Program-made: the position numbers and the translations under genes
Notes under the pieces: generated by a model
What the model was told of the DNA's origin: nothing
The model's database searches: none
The model's input: the letters and a program-made list of their open reading frames with translations, nothing else
From: Caulobacter zeae
GTDB taxonomy: Bacteria; Pseudomonadota; Alphaproteobacteria; Caulobacterales; Caulobacteraceae
DNA: 64,000 bases
Direction of reading: 5' to 3'
Assembly: GCF_002858925.1 (NCBI RefSeq)
Contig: NZ_PJRS01000049.1
Location: forward strand, 186,001 to 250,000
In this document: positions 51,029-59,999 of the stretch, one piece after another
Position numbering within the stretch: the first letter of the stretch is position 1
How the letters are laid out: every line of letters begins with the position of its first letter

Positions 51029-52912
51029 ATGGCGGACGCGGATGCAGAACGAGCATCGGACCAGGAGGCTCGCAGGCTGCGGGCGGCGACGGCTCTGGCC
51101 GGAGCGTGGAAGGACGCCGACGACCCGCGCCTTTCCCGCCTGACGCGGCTGGCCGCGCGCCTGTTCGACGCGCCCCGCGCCGCCCTGATGCTGATCGAGC
51201 CCGAGCGCATTCGCCTGGCCGGCCGCATCGGGCACGCCGCCGATTCGATTCCCCGCGATGCGGCGCTGGCCGACGTCGTGCTGCGTTGCAGCCGCTCGGC
51301 GCTGCATGCCGACGTGTCCGGCGCGGCCTTCTTCGCCTGCGCGCCGCTGCGCGATCCGCGCGGCCTGGTGGTCGGCGTGCTGGCCGTCGAGGACGACCGT
51401 CCCCGCGACGGGGTCACGCCCGGTCAGCTGGAAGCCCTGGGCGAGCTGGCGGACCTGGCCACCGAGGAGCTGATCCGCGGCGCCGACCAGGCGCGGGCGG
51501 CGGCCGAGCGCCTGCTGGACGCCGAGCGCCTGGCCCTGGCCCTCAGCGCGGCCCGGCTCGGCGAGTTCGAGTGGAACGTCAAGACCGACCGCCTGCGGAT
51601 CAGCGAGCGGATGGCCCGCATCAGCGGCATTCCCGCCGGCGAGGTCGCCGCCGAGGAGGGCAAGGCCGTCTGGCCCTATATCCATCCCGAAGACCGCGAA
51701 ATCACGCGCGAGGACCTGCGCGCCCAGCTGCGCGACACCGGCCGCTACGAAGTCGAGTATCGCCGCGCCCAGGGCGTGGACGGCCACGAGCAGTGGAGCC
51801 GGGGCAGCGGCGTCATGGTGCTGGACGACGAGGGCCGGCCCGACCTGCTGATGGGCGTGGTGCAGGACATCACCGACCAGCGCGAGGCCGACGAGCGGCG
51901 CGACAACCTGGTGGCCGAGCTCGACCACCGCATCAAGAACATCCTGGCGGTGGTGCAGTCGGTCGCCGCCCAGTCAGCGCGCAAGAGCTCGTCGCTGGAC
52001 GCCTTCCTCAAGACCTTCGCCGCGCGGCTGAAGTCGATGAGCTCGGCCCATGATCTGATCAGCGCCGCGCGTTGGCGCGGGGCGACCCTGGGCCGCATCG
52101 CCGCCGCCGAGCTGGGCGGGCTGGCGCCCAACCAGACCCGCTGGGACGGGCCCGAACTGTTCCTGACGCCCCGTGCGGCGGCCGCCCTGTCGCTGGCCCT
52201 GCACGAACTGGCGGTCAACGCCGTGAAGTACGGTTCGCTGTCGACCGAGACCGGCCGGGTCGAGATCGTCTGGCGCCGCTCGCCCGACGGCGGCTTCAGC
52301 CTGGAATGGCTGGAGACCGGCGGCCCGCTGACCAGCGAGCCGGTGACGCGGGGCTTCGGCGCCACCCTGGTCGAGGACGTGGTCGGGCGCGAGCTGGGCG
52401 GCGAGGCCAAGATCGACTACCGCCGCAGCGGCGTCACGGCGATGATCCACGCCGCCGCCTCGGCCCTGGCCGACGCCCCCGAGCCCGAACCGGCGCCGGC
52501 CGAGCCCGAACGCATCGTCGAGACCATCGGCGGCGGCGACGACAATTTCCGGGCCGGGGCCATAGCCGGCCTCAAGGTGCTGATCGTCGAGGACTCGCTG
52601 CTGCTGGCCATGGAGCTGGAGGCGGGCCTGGAGGACAGCGGCGTCGAGGTCGTGGGCTGCGCGGCCGAACTGGGCGAGGCCCTGTCGATGCTGGAGCTGG
52701 GATTCGACGCGGCCGTGCTGGACGCCGACCTCAACGGCCAGTCCGTGGCGCCGGTCGCCGAGGTGCTGCGCAAGGAAGGCCGGCCGTTCGTCTTCGCCAC
52801 CGGCTATGCCGACAAGGCCGCGCCCATGGGCTTCGACGCCCCGATCGTGCGCAAGCCCTACAACGTCCACCAGATCGCCAAGGCGCTGGCCTCGGTCACA
52901 GGGCGGGGGTGA
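51029..52912 (+). CDS. GAF-PAS HWE-family hybrid histidine kinase
   Basis: A 627-residue soluble kinase. GAF-like domain at about 25-160, PAS at about 180-305 (ALSAARLGEFEWNVKTDRLR), HWE kinase core with His in ELDHRIKNILAVVQSVAAQS (about 300-320), and ATP lid region (LALHELAVNAVKYGSLS; RGFGATLVEDVV), then a C-terminal receiver (about 512-622; LKVLIVEDSLLLA; Asp in AAVLDADLNG; Lys in VRKPYN). HWE kinases often feed PhyR-type regulators, and it sits beside the stress cluster. The start is ATG 51029. Confidence 0.88.
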   Translation: MADADAERASDQEARRLRAATALAGAWKDADDPRLSRLTRLAARLFDAPRAALMLIEPERIRLAGRIGHAADSIPRDAALADVVLRCSRSALHADVSGAAFFACAPLRDPRGLVVGVLAVEDDRPRDGVTPGQLEALGELADLATEELIRGADQARAAAERLLDAERLALALSAARLGEFEWNVKTDRLRISERMARISGIPAGEVAAEEGKAVWPYIHPEDREITREDLRAQLRDTGRYEVEYRRAQGVDGHEQWSRGSGVMVLDDEGRPDLLMGVVQDITDQREADERRDNLVAELDHRIKNILAVVQSVAAQSARKSSSLDAFLKTFAARLKSMSSAHDLISAARWRGATLGRIAAAELGGLAPNQTRWDGPELFLTPRAAAALSLALHELAVNAVKYGSLSTETGRVEIVWRRSPDGGFSLEWLETGGPLTSEPVTRGFGATLVEDVVGRELGGEAKIDYRRSGVTAMIHAAASALADAPEPEPAPAEPERIVETIGGGDDNFRAGAIAGLKVLIVEDSLLLAMELEAGLEDSGVEVVGCAAELGEALSMLELGFDAAVLDADLNGQSVAPVAEVLRKEGRPFVFATGYADKAAPMGFDAPIVRKPYNVHQIAKALASVTGRG

Positions 52913-52913
52913 C

Positions 52914-53018
52914 CCCCTCCGGCCCTCCGGGCCACCTCCCCCAGAGGGGGAGGATCTGAAAGCGCCGGCTCCAAGATGCTCCCCCTCTGGGGGAGCTGTC
53001 GCGAAGCGACTGAGGGGG
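52914..53018. repeat. MITE-like intergenic repeat, copy 4
   Basis: Ends CCCCCTC and GAGGGGG, with internal hairpins CCTCCCCCAGAGGGGGAGG and CTCCCCCTCTGGGGGAG, and the sub-terminal GTCGC-GA-GCGAC. Same ends and layout as the other copies. It lies between convergent kinase and tesB genes. Confidence 0.8.
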
Positions 53019-53032
53019 ATGCGCGATGCGCC

Positions 53033-53887
53033 CTACTTCCGGATCCGCATCAGGCACTCTTGCGCCACCGAGGCGACCAGCTTGCCGTCGCGGCTGAACA
53101 TCTGGCCGCGCACCAGGCCGCGGCCCTGCGAGGCGCTAGGGCTGTCCTGCGAGAACAGGGTCCAGTCGTTGAAGTCGAAGGGGTGGTGGAACCACATTGC
53201 GTGGTCGAGGCTGGCGGCCTGCAGGCCCGGCGTCGTCCAGATCAGGCCGTGCGGGCGCAGGGCGCTTTCCATGAAGGCCATGTCCGACGCATAGGCCAGG
53301 GCGGCCTGCTGCATGCGGATGTCCTCGCCCAGCGGAGCGACGGCGCGCATCCACACCTGCTTTTCGCCCGACTTCTTGACCGGGGCCACGGGGTTCTGCG
53401 GGTCGATCCAGCGCAGGTCGACGGGGCGCGGGCGCTCCATGAAGGCCAGCATCTTGGGGTGGATCTGGTCGCCCAGGCTGCGCAGGTACTCGGCCTCGGT
53501 CGGCAGGGTCTCGGGCGCGGGAACGTCGGGCGCCTCGAACTGGTGCTCCAGGCCGACTTCCGGCGTCTGGAACGAGGCGGCCAGGTTGAAGATCTGCTCG
53601 CCGTGCTGGATGGCGGCCACCCGGCGGGTGGTGAAGGTGCCGCCGTCGCGGGCCCGCTCGACCTCGTAGAGCACCGGGGCGTTCACGTCGCCCGGGCGGA
53701 TGAAGTAGGCGTGCAGCGAGTGGCAGACCCGGTCGCCCACGGTCTGGTAGGCCGCCGTCAGGGCCTGGGCGATGACCAGGCCGCCGAAGATACGCGGAAA
53801 GCCGTCATTGGGGCTGACGCCCCGGAACAGGTTCACCTCGATCGGTTCGAGGGTCAGGATCTCGGCGAGGTTCTCGGGCGTCTGCAT
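53033..53887 (-). CDS. tesB: Acyl-CoA thioesterase II
   Basis: Hydrolyses medium- and long-chain acyl-CoA to free fatty acid and CoA. The 284-residue double-hotdog protein shows FRGVSPNDGFPRIFGGLVIAQ, SLHAYFIRPGD, and the C-terminal half with HAMWFHHPFDFNDW and GLVRGQMFSRDGKLVAS, all typical. The catalytic Asp-Gln-Thr site residues lie in these parts. Single gene. Confidence 0.93.
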   Translation of the reverse strand: MQTPENLAEILTLEPIEVNLFRGVSPNDGFPRIFGGLVIAQALTAAYQTVGDRVCHSLHAYFIRPGDVNAPVLYEVERARDGGTFTTRRVAAIQHGEQIFNLAASFQTPEVGLEHQFEAPDVPAPETLPTEAEYLRSLGDQIHPKMLAFMERPRPVDLRWIDPQNPVAPVKKSGEKQVWMRAVAPLGEDIRMQQAALAYASDMAFMESALRPHGLIWTTPGLQAASLDHAMWFHHPFDFNDWTLFSQDSPSASQGRGLVRGQMFSRDGKLVASVAQECLMRIRK

Positions 53888-53980
53888 GGTGCGCTGCGAT
53901 AAGCTTCACGGACGGCCAGGGCAAGGCTGCCCATAACGTCAGCCTTGCGCCGCATGGTCGCGGCTCCCATCCTTTCGACC

Positions 53981-54931
53981 ATGCCGCCTATTGTCCATCA
54001 CCCCGCCTTCCGGGCCGAAATGCCGCCCGGCCACCGCTTCCCGATGGACAAGTTCTCGAAGCTGGCCAGCCTGCTGGAGGCAGAGGGGCTGCCGGGCCCG
54101 GCGGGCTTCCACCGGCCGGAGTTCGCAGCCCTGGAGGTGCTGCGCCTGGCGCATACGGATGACTATGTGCGCGGCGTCGTCGAGCTTTCCCTGCCGCCCG
54201 ACATCGTGCGCCGCATCGGCATGCCCAACAGCGACAGCGTCGCCATCCGCGCCCGCGCGGCGACCGGCGGCACGATCCTGGCCGCGCGGCTGGCGCTGGA
54301 GCATGGGATCGCCTGCAACACCGCCGGCGGCAGCCACCATGCCGAGGCGTCTTCCGGCGCGGGCTTCTGCGTGTTCAACGACGTGGCCGTGGCCGCCCGG
54401 CTGCTCCAGGCCGAGGGGCGCGTCTCCCAGGTGCTGGTCGTCGACCTCGATGTCCACCAGGGCGACGGCACGGCGCGGATCTTCGAGGACGATCCCAGCG
54501 TCTTCACCTTCTCGATGCACGCGGAAAAGAACTTCCCGCACCGCAAGGCCGCCAGCGACCTCGACGTCGAACTGCCGGACGGAACCGACGACGGCGCCTA
54601 CCTGGCCCGCCTCGACGCGATCCTCCCCGAGCTGATCGCGCGGGTGGATCCCGACCTCGTGTTCTTCAACGCCGGTGTCGATCCGCATACGGACGACAGG
54701 CTGGGTCGCCTGTCCCTGACCAACGCCGGCATTGCCGCCCGCGAGGCGCGGGTGCTGGGCGCCTGCCTGCAACGCGAGATCCCGGTCGTGGGCGTGATCG
54801 GCGGCGGCTACGATCCCGACATCGACCGCCTGGCTGATCGTCACGCCATACTGCACCGCACGGCGGCGGCTCTGGCGGCCACGAAAAAGGGGCGGCCCGT
54901 CGCCGAGCCGCCCCTTCCTCACGCGATCTGA
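53981..54931 (+). CDS. Histone deacetylase family protein
   Basis: A 316-residue zinc amidohydrolase of the arginase-deacetylase fold. Visible are HHPAFRAEMPPGHRFPMDKF, the catalytic His pair in GGSHHAEASSGAGFCVFND, and zinc ligands in DLDVHQGDGTA and NAGVDPHTDD. Bacterial members act on acetylated small molecules (polyamines, acetoin-type) or proteins; the substrate is not evident. The start ATG 53981 gives the family-like MPPIVHHP; ATG 53954 is also in frame. Its 3' end contains the terminator of the opposing receptor gene. Confidence 0.88.
   Translation: MPPIVHHPAFRAEMPPGHRFPMDKFSKLASLLEAEGLPGPAGFHRPEFAALEVLRLAHTDDYVRGVVELSLPPDIVRRIGMPNSDSVAIRARAATGGTILAARLALEHGIACNTAGGSHHAEASSGAGFCVFNDVAVAARLLQAEGRVSQVLVVDLDVHQGDGTARIFEDDPSVFTFSMHAEKNFPHRKAASDLDVELPDGTDDGAYLARLDAILPELIARVDPDLVFFNAGVDPHTDDRLGRLSLTNAGIAAREARVLGACLQREIPVVGVIGGGYDPDIDRLADRHAILHRTAAALAATKKGRPVAEPPLPHAI
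54884..54916 (-). terminator. Terminator of second TonB receptor, inside HDAC gene
   Basis: Leftward 10-bp perfect stem AAGGGGCGGC / GCCGCCCCTT followed by TTTTT, 25 bp beyond the receptor stop. It lies within the last codons of the opposing deacetylase gene. Confidence 0.88.
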
Positions 54932-54940
54932 AGTCCGGCC

Positions 54941-57370
54941 CTAGAAGGCCGTCCGCAGGCTGAGCACCGCCGCGCGCGGCGCGCCCACATAGGCGTAGGT
55001 GCGCGCATAGCCGGGGTCGCCCGGGGTGGCGCTGGTCTGGGTTCCCGACAGGTTGCCGTAATAGAACTTGTCCAAGATGTTGGTGACGTTGAGCTGGAGA
55101 TACGACTTCTTCCAGCCGTCGCCGCCCAGGTCGTAGCGGACATCGGCGTCCCATACCGTGTAGTGCGGCAGCTTCTGGTCGTTGACGTCGGTCATGTACC
55201 GCTCGCCGATGAACTTGCCCTGCACGCCGATCTGGAACTTGCCGATGTCGTAGGTCAGGCGGCCGGCGAAGGTCCACTTGGGGGTTTCCACCACCTGCTT
55301 GCCGGCGGTGTCGGCATAGGTGGCCAGGCCCGTGGTCGAGCTGTAGCTGACGGCCAGGTCGTCCTGCAGCTTGGCGTCGGTATAGGCCATCGAGCCGTAG
55401 ATCGTCAGGCTGTCGTCCAGGCGCCACTGGGCCTGGGCGTCGAAGCCCTGGATCTCGACGTCGCCGACGTTGCGGTCGATGTAGGTGCCGTCGTTCTGGT
55501 CGACCGTGGTGACGATCCGGTTCTGGATGTTGGTATGGTAGACGCTGGCCGAGGCCATCACGGTCGGCGTGCGGAAGCGGTAGCCGACCTCCACCGTCTG
55601 GCCGGTTTCCGGCTCGACATTGCCCAGGGCGCCGGTGCTGGTCAGGGTGTAGAGGTTGTCGACCTTCGGGGCCGACATCTGCTCCGAATAGCTGCCATAG
55701 ACCGAGTGGTTGTCCCCGATGCGGTACGACAGGCCCACGTTCGGCAGGATGTCGTCATAGCTCTTCTTGGCCGAGAACGGCGAGAAGTAGGTCGCGCCGT
55801 TGACGGTGACGACCGAGGCCACCGCGCCGTCGGCCTTGGCGGCCGTGGCCGTCGGGGTCATCGACGAGCAGTAGTAGGTGGTCGAGCCGGCGCGCGAGTA
55901 GCAGTACTGGTTCAGCTCGCGATCCAGCGTGGGCAGGCGTACGCCGATGTTGGCGATCAGCTTCTCGTCCAGGAATTCGCCGCGGTACTCGACGCTGAAT
56001 TGGTTGAAGGTGGCCACCGAGGCGCGGTTGCGCTTCTGGGCAACGTCGCCGTCCGCGGTCTGGACGGCCACGCCGTAGCCGTCCTTGCCGCTGAACACGT
56101 CGGTCGGGTCGCCGTTGCTGTTCAGCACGCTGTACTCGCCGGTCTGGCGGGTGTGGGCCTCGTCCCAGGCATAGGCGAAGCGCACGCGGTGGTGGTCGGC
56201 CACGTCCCAGATCAGTGAGGTGTTCAGGCCCCAGCGGCGGGAGTTGGTGTTGCTGGGGGAATAGACCAGCACGGTGTCGCTGGTGTCGCCGTCGCCATTG
56301 AGGTCGACGCCCTTGCCGGCGCTGTTCTTCAGCTGGATCGAGGTCTCCGACAGGCTGGTCGAGCCGCCGCCGTTGGCCAGGGTGTAGTTGAACGACGGAT
56401 CGACCGTCAGCTTCAGGTTCGGCAGCAGGGTGAAGCGCGACTGGCCGCGGATCGTGCCGGTGTTCGACGGGTTCAGGCGCAGGCCGTAGTAGTTCGAGGC
56501 GCCCGGCGTGGTGCTGAAGTCGTAGTCCTCGCCGTAGGTCGCCACGTCGCCGGCCACCGAGGCGTCGGCGTTGGTCAGGTAGGGCGCGTAGTAGCTGTTG
56601 TTGCGGTTCTCGTTGTAGTTGAAGTTCAGCGCCAGGAAGTCGCCCGGCTTGGCCAGGTCCTGCTCGATGCGGGCGTTGACCTGCTTCTTCTCGAGCGTGC
56701 CCGGACCCTTGAACTTGTCGTATTTCTGCCAGCTGCCGGTGATCCAGGCGCGCGTGCCCAGCGGGCCGAACTCGCCGGTCTGCAAGAGGGCGAAGGCGCG
56801 GCGGAAGTTGTCGGTGCCGACGCCGGCCTTGGTGACCACGCCGAAGTCCTTGGTGGCGCGCAGGGTCGTGTAGTTGATGACGCCGGCGGTCGAGGAGGCG
56901 GTGACGGAGTCGGCGTCGGTCGAACCGGTGTTGACGTTGGCCTGCTGGATCAGCTCGGCGTCGACCTGCTGGTTGGAATAGATGGCGTAGTTGCCGCCGT
57001 CGTTCAGCGGCACGCCGTCGACCAGGAAGCCGATGTGGGCGCCGTCCTGGCCGTGCAGGCGGATGCTGCCGCCCGACGAGCCGTATGGGTCGCTGTTGGT
57101 GAACACCAGGCCCGGCACCAGGTTCAGCGATTGAAGCACGGTCTGGCCGTCGGCCTGACGGTTCAGGAACTCGTTGGTGACCGTGTACTTACCCTTCGGC
57201 GCGGTCTCGGCGACCATGGTCCCGTCCATCGTCTTGGGGCCCGAGGCGGCAGTGACGACGACGGTGTCGAGTTCGGTGGTGGCGGTCGATTGGGCGTAGG
57301 CGCCGGCGGCCGAGAGCAGGCCGCCGAACAGCGCCGTCGTGGCCAGGCAGGCCAGCTTGGTTCTGTTCAT
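54941..57370 (-). CDS. TonB-dependent receptor
   Basis: An 809-residue outer-membrane receptor. Signal peptide (residues 1-26, cleavage after AYAQ), plug domain (about 45-160; GKYTVTNEFLNRQADGQTVLQ; IRLHGQDGAHIGFLVDGVPL), and a barrel with TonB-box-distal strands ending PRAAVLSLRTAF with terminal Phe. It is not clearly of the siderophore type; Caulobacter has dozens of such receptors for sugars, metals or vitamins. A 284-bp AT-rich leader with a palindrome lies upstream. Substrate unknown. Confidence 0.87.
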   Translation of the reverse strand: MNRTKLACLATTALFGGLLSAAGAYAQSTATTELDTVVVTAASGPKTMDGTMVAETAPKGKYTVTNEFLNRQADGQTVLQSLNLVPGLVFTNSDPYGSSGGSIRLHGQDGAHIGFLVDGVPLNDGGNYAIYSNQQVDAELIQQANVNTGSTDADSVTASSTAGVINYTTLRATKDFGVVTKAGVGTDNFRRAFALLQTGEFGPLGTRAWITGSWQKYDKFKGPGTLEKKQVNARIEQDLAKPGDFLALNFNYNENRNNSYYAPYLTNADASVAGDVATYGEDYDFSTTPGASNYYGLRLNPSNTGTIRGQSRFTLLPNLKLTVDPSFNYTLANGGGSTSLSETSIQLKNSAGKGVDLNGDGDTSDTVLVYSPSNTNSRRWGLNTSLIWDVADHHRVRFAYAWDEAHTRQTGEYSVLNSNGDPTDVFSGKDGYGVAVQTADGDVAQKRNRASVATFNQFSVEYRGEFLDEKLIANIGVRLPTLDRELNQYCYSRAGSTTYYCSSMTPTATAAKADGAVASVVTVNGATYFSPFSAKKSYDDILPNVGLSYRIGDNHSVYGSYSEQMSAPKVDNLYTLTSTGALGNVEPETGQTVEVGYRFRTPTVMASASVYHTNIQNRIVTTVDQNDGTYIDRNVGDVEIQGFDAQAQWRLDDSLTIYGSMAYTDAKLQDDLAVSYSSTTGLATYADTAGKQVVETPKWTFAGRLTYDIGKFQIGVQGKFIGERYMTDVNDQKLPHYTVWDADVRYDLGGDGWKKSYLQLNVTNILDKFYYGNLSGTQTSATPGDPGYARTYAYVGAPRAAVLSLRTAF

Positions 57371-57654
57371 CTCTAAGAATATCCCCTTGTCCGCAACAAC
57401 TCCGCCGATATGCGAAGTAAAATCCTGCGGAAGCGGGATTTCTAGAGATCGTAATTCAATGTTTGATGACGATATTTGAGCGATTATGGGGTCGAAAATC
57501 GACGGTATCGCTGCAAGTTCGCTGCAAAGGCAACGTTCTGATATCTATGGAAACAAGTAAGTTTCCAATTCTTTCCGATCTATTCTTTGGGGAATGATTT
57601 CGTCGGGCGCCATGCTCCGCCGGGATCGGGCCGGCGGAGCTACGCGGCGTTCAC
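57371..57654. other. AT-rich regulatory region upstream of TonB receptor
   Basis: No protein gene seen. Base composition is far more AT-rich than the genome around it. It holds direct repeats TCGCTGCAA (57509-57530 region) and a 20-bp perfect palindrome at 57548-57567. The receptor promoter must lie here. A GC-rich hairpin GCTCCGCCGG / CCGGCGGAGC (57614-57640) without a T tract follows the small-peptide gene. Confidence 0.6.
57548..57567. promoter_or_regulatory. 20-bp palindrome, candidate operator
   Basis: TGGAAAC-AAGTAA-GTTTCCA: perfect 7-bp arms with a 6-bp spacer, 178-197 bp upstream of the receptor start and 88-107 bp past the stop of the small-peptide gene. Symmetry suits a dimeric repressor or activator of the receptor; which family is not known. 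Confidence 0.5.
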
Positions 57655-57753
57655 TTAGAAGCTCGGCGAGATGAAGCCGGCGACGACGACGAGGGGAAGC
57701 ACGGCGAGCACCAGGCTGGCGAGCGAAGCGAAGGCGTTGTTCGAGAAGGTCAT
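57655..57753 (-). CDS. 32-residue membrane peptide
   Basis: A short frame encoding 32 residues: MTFSNNAFASLASLVLAVLP, then LVVVAGFISPSF. It is one hydrophobic helix (about 12-27) with short polar ends. AGGGA lies about 9 nt before the ATG. It looks like a small inner-membrane peptide; such genes are often missed. Upstream of the TonB receptor on the same strand. No function can be assigned. Confidence 0.5.
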   Translation of the reverse strand: MTFSNNAFASLASLVLAVLPLVVVAGFISPSF

Positions 57754-58001
57754 TGGTCTAGTCCCTGAGTTGTTGGCCCGGCGCGACGTCCGCGTCCGGT
57801 GAAAAGAGGTATAGGCGGGGCCAGGGACGAACACCCGTTACCTTTGCGTCATGACGCCATTTTAAGAAACTATCAGACCTGTAATGCGAATTACATTGGA
57901 TTAATGTGGGCGCAGTGGTCGATGTTTTCGAAAATTATTGCCCAGCATGCCGGTCGGGCGGCGGGCGCGCCTTGCGCCCCGCCGCCGCAACCGGGGGAGG
58001 A

Positions 58002-58421
58002 TCAGTCCTCGGTTCCTGTCAGCAGGAAGTGGCCGCGCAGGGCCGCGATCGGGGCCGCGCGCTGCTCCTGCCAGGCCTCGACATGGACGTTGGCGATGCG
58101 ACGGCCGACCTTCTTGATCTGGGCGCGGGCATAGGTTGTCAGCGGCCGGCCAGAGCGCAGGTACTCGATCGAGACGTCGATGGTGCGCGGCTGGCGCTTC
58201 AGGGTCTCGGCGATCGATAGCTGGGCCAGGGCCGTCATCTCCATGAAGGCCCCGAGCACGCCGCCGTGGATGGCCGGCAGCATCGGATTGCCGACAATCT
58301 CGGGCGAGAACGGCAGGATGGCTGTCATCTCGTCGCCGGCCAGTTCGGCCTTCATGCCGATGAAGCGGGCATAGGGAATGGCGCCGAGCACGGCGACCAG
58401 GCGATCCTGGGCTTCGCTCAT
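58002..58421 (-). CDS. PaaI-type hotdog thioesterase
   Basis: A 139-residue hotdog-fold protein. MLPAIHGGVLGAFMEMTALAQL (about 49-70) has the typical HGG(V)xxxxxE of the 4HBT/PaaI group, with E as the catalytic acid. Acts on an unknown acyl-CoA. Its start overlaps the stop of the next upstream gene by 4 bp; the two paralogues may work together or as a hetero-oligomer. Confidence 0.85.
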   Translation of the reverse strand: MSEAQDRLVAVLGAIPYARFIGMKAELAGDEMTAILPFSPEIVGNPMLPAIHGGVLGAFMEMTALAQLSIAETLKRQPRTIDVSIEYLRSGRPLTTYARAQIKKVGRRIANVHVEAWQEQRAAPIAALRGHFLLTGTED

Positions 58422-58933
58422 TGGCCGCCCTCCTTCTTGCTTTCGCCCGGCTTGCTGGAGCCTGGCGGCTTGAGGTTGGCGCCCGCCCTCTTGCCGGCGC
58501 TGGAATCCAGCATGAACGCAGCCTGGGCGGCGGCGATCGGGTCTTCGGGGTCGGTCTCGTAGGCCACGGCGCGGACGAAGGCGACCGAGCGGGTCAGCTT
58601 GTAGCAGTGGGCCCGGGCCAGGATGTCCTTCCCCGGCTCGGCCGGCCGCATGTAGTCGATGCGCAGGTCCAGCGTGGCGATCGAGGTCCAGTGGCTCATG
58701 GCCGCGTGCACCGCCTGGCCCGAGGCGTGGTCGAGCAGGGTGGTGACCACCCCGCCGGCGATGACCCCCGTGTCGGGGTCGCCGACCAGTTCGGTGCTGT
58801 AGGGAGCCTTGAGGATGGCGACGCCGTCGCCGATCTCCAGGGTGGAAAAGCCCAGGGCCTTGGCCTGGGGGCTTCCTTCGTTCATCGCCTTGGCGATGAG
58901 GCGGTGCTGTTCGCCAATATCCGTCTCGCTCAT
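58418..58933 (-). CDS. PaaI-type hotdog thioesterase
   Basis: A 171-residue hotdog protein; VIAGGVVTTLLDHASGQAVHA (about 54-74) gives the GGxxxxxxDxxxG motif of the PaaI group. About 40 extra C-terminal residues are basic and disordered (KRAGANLKPPGSSKPGESKKEGG). First gene of a two-gene unit with the paralogue at 58002; substrate unknown. Confidence 0.85.
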   Translation of the reverse strand: MSETDIGEQHRLIAKAMNEGSPQAKALGFSTLEIGDGVAILKAPYSTELVGDPDTGVIAGGVVTTLLDHASGQAVHAAMSHWTSIATLDLRIDYMRPAEPGKDILARAHCYKLTRSVAFVRAVAYETDPEDPIAAAQAAFMLDSSAGKRAGANLKPPGSSKPGESKKEGGQ

Positions 58934-58959
58934 GAGGGATAGGCTTACAGGATCGCGCG

Positions 58960-59994
58960 TTGTCTTATCCAGCCGTGATCAAGCCCCAGGATCTTCTCTG
59001 TCCGAAGCCCGGAGGGCTCTACTGCCCGCCCGGCGACTTCTACATCGATCCGGTCCGCCCGGTGGACCGGGCGGTGATCACCCACGGCCATTCCGATCAT
59101 GCCCGCGCCGGCCACAACACCGTGCTGGCCACGCCGCAGACGCTGGCGATCATGGCCGAGCGCTATGGCGAGGATTTCGCCGTCGTCGGCCGCCAGCCCC
59201 TGGCCTATGGCGAGAGCGTCACGATCAACGATGTCGAGGTCTCTCTCGTCCCCGCCGGCCACGTGCTGGGCTCGGCCCAGGCGGTGGTGCGCTGGAAGGG
59301 CCTGACCATCGTCGTCTCGGGCGACTACAAGCGCCGTCGCGATCCCACCTGCGCGCGGTTCGAGCCGACGCCCTGCGACGTCTTCGTCACCGAGGCGACC
59401 TTCGGCCTGCCGGTGTTTCGCCATCCCGACGACGCGGGCGAGATCGCCGCCCTCCTGAAGTCGGTCGATCAGTTTCCCGATCGCGCCCACATCGTCGGCG
59501 CCTATGCCCTGGGCAAGGCCCAGCGGGTGATCAGGCTGCTGCGCGAGGCCGGCTGGGACCGGACGATCCACGTCCACGGCGCGATGGAGCGGCTGAACCG
59601 CCTCTACGAGGCGCACGGCGTCGATCTGGGGCCCCTGGAGCCGGCGACCATCGAGCGCGGCAAGACGGGCGACTTCGCCGGTTCGATCATCGTCGCCCCG
59701 CCCTCGGCCCTGGCCGACCGCTGGAGCCGTCGCTTTCCCGATCCGGTCGACTGCTTCGCCAGCGGCTGGATGCGGGTGAGGGCGCGGGCTCGCCAGCGGG
59801 GCGTCGAGCTGCCGCTGATCATCTCCGACCATGCCGACTGGGACGAGCTGACCGACACCCTGGCCGAGTTGCGCCCCGGCGAGGTGTGGATCACCCACGG
59901 TCGCGAGGAGGCCCTTGAGCGGTGGTGCGAGCTGGAGGGCATCCCCGCCCGCGCTCTGCGCCTGGTCGGCTATGACGAGGACGACGGCGAGTAG
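58960..59994 (+). CDS. Ligase-associated DNA exonuclease
   Basis: A 344-residue metallo-beta-lactamase/beta-CASP nuclease. The zinc motif HGHSDHARAGHN (about 42-53) and a later HVLGSAQAV and SGDYKRRRDPTC are visible. Members occur next to an ATP-dependent DNA ligase and often a Lhr-like helicase, and are thought to act in DNA repair. The start may be TTG 58960 (GGAT at -10) or GTG 58975 (VIKPQDLL). The matching ligase lies 0.5 kb downstream. Confidence 0.9.
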   Translation: MSYPAVIKPQDLLCPKPGGLYCPPGDFYIDPVRPVDRAVITHGHSDHARAGHNTVLATPQTLAIMAERYGEDFAVVGRQPLAYGESVTINDVEVSLVPAGHVLGSAQAVVRWKGLTIVVSGDYKRRRDPTCARFEPTPCDVFVTEATFGLPVFRHPDDAGEIAALLKSVDQFPDRAHIVGAYALGKAQRVIRLLREAGWDRTIHVHGAMERLNRLYEAHGVDLGPLEPATIERGKTGDFAGSIIVAPPSALADRWSRRFPDPVDCFASGWMRVRARARQRGVELPLIISDHADWDELTDTLAELRPGEVWITHGREEALERWCELEGIPARALRLVGYDEDDGE

Positions 59995-59999
59995 CCGCT

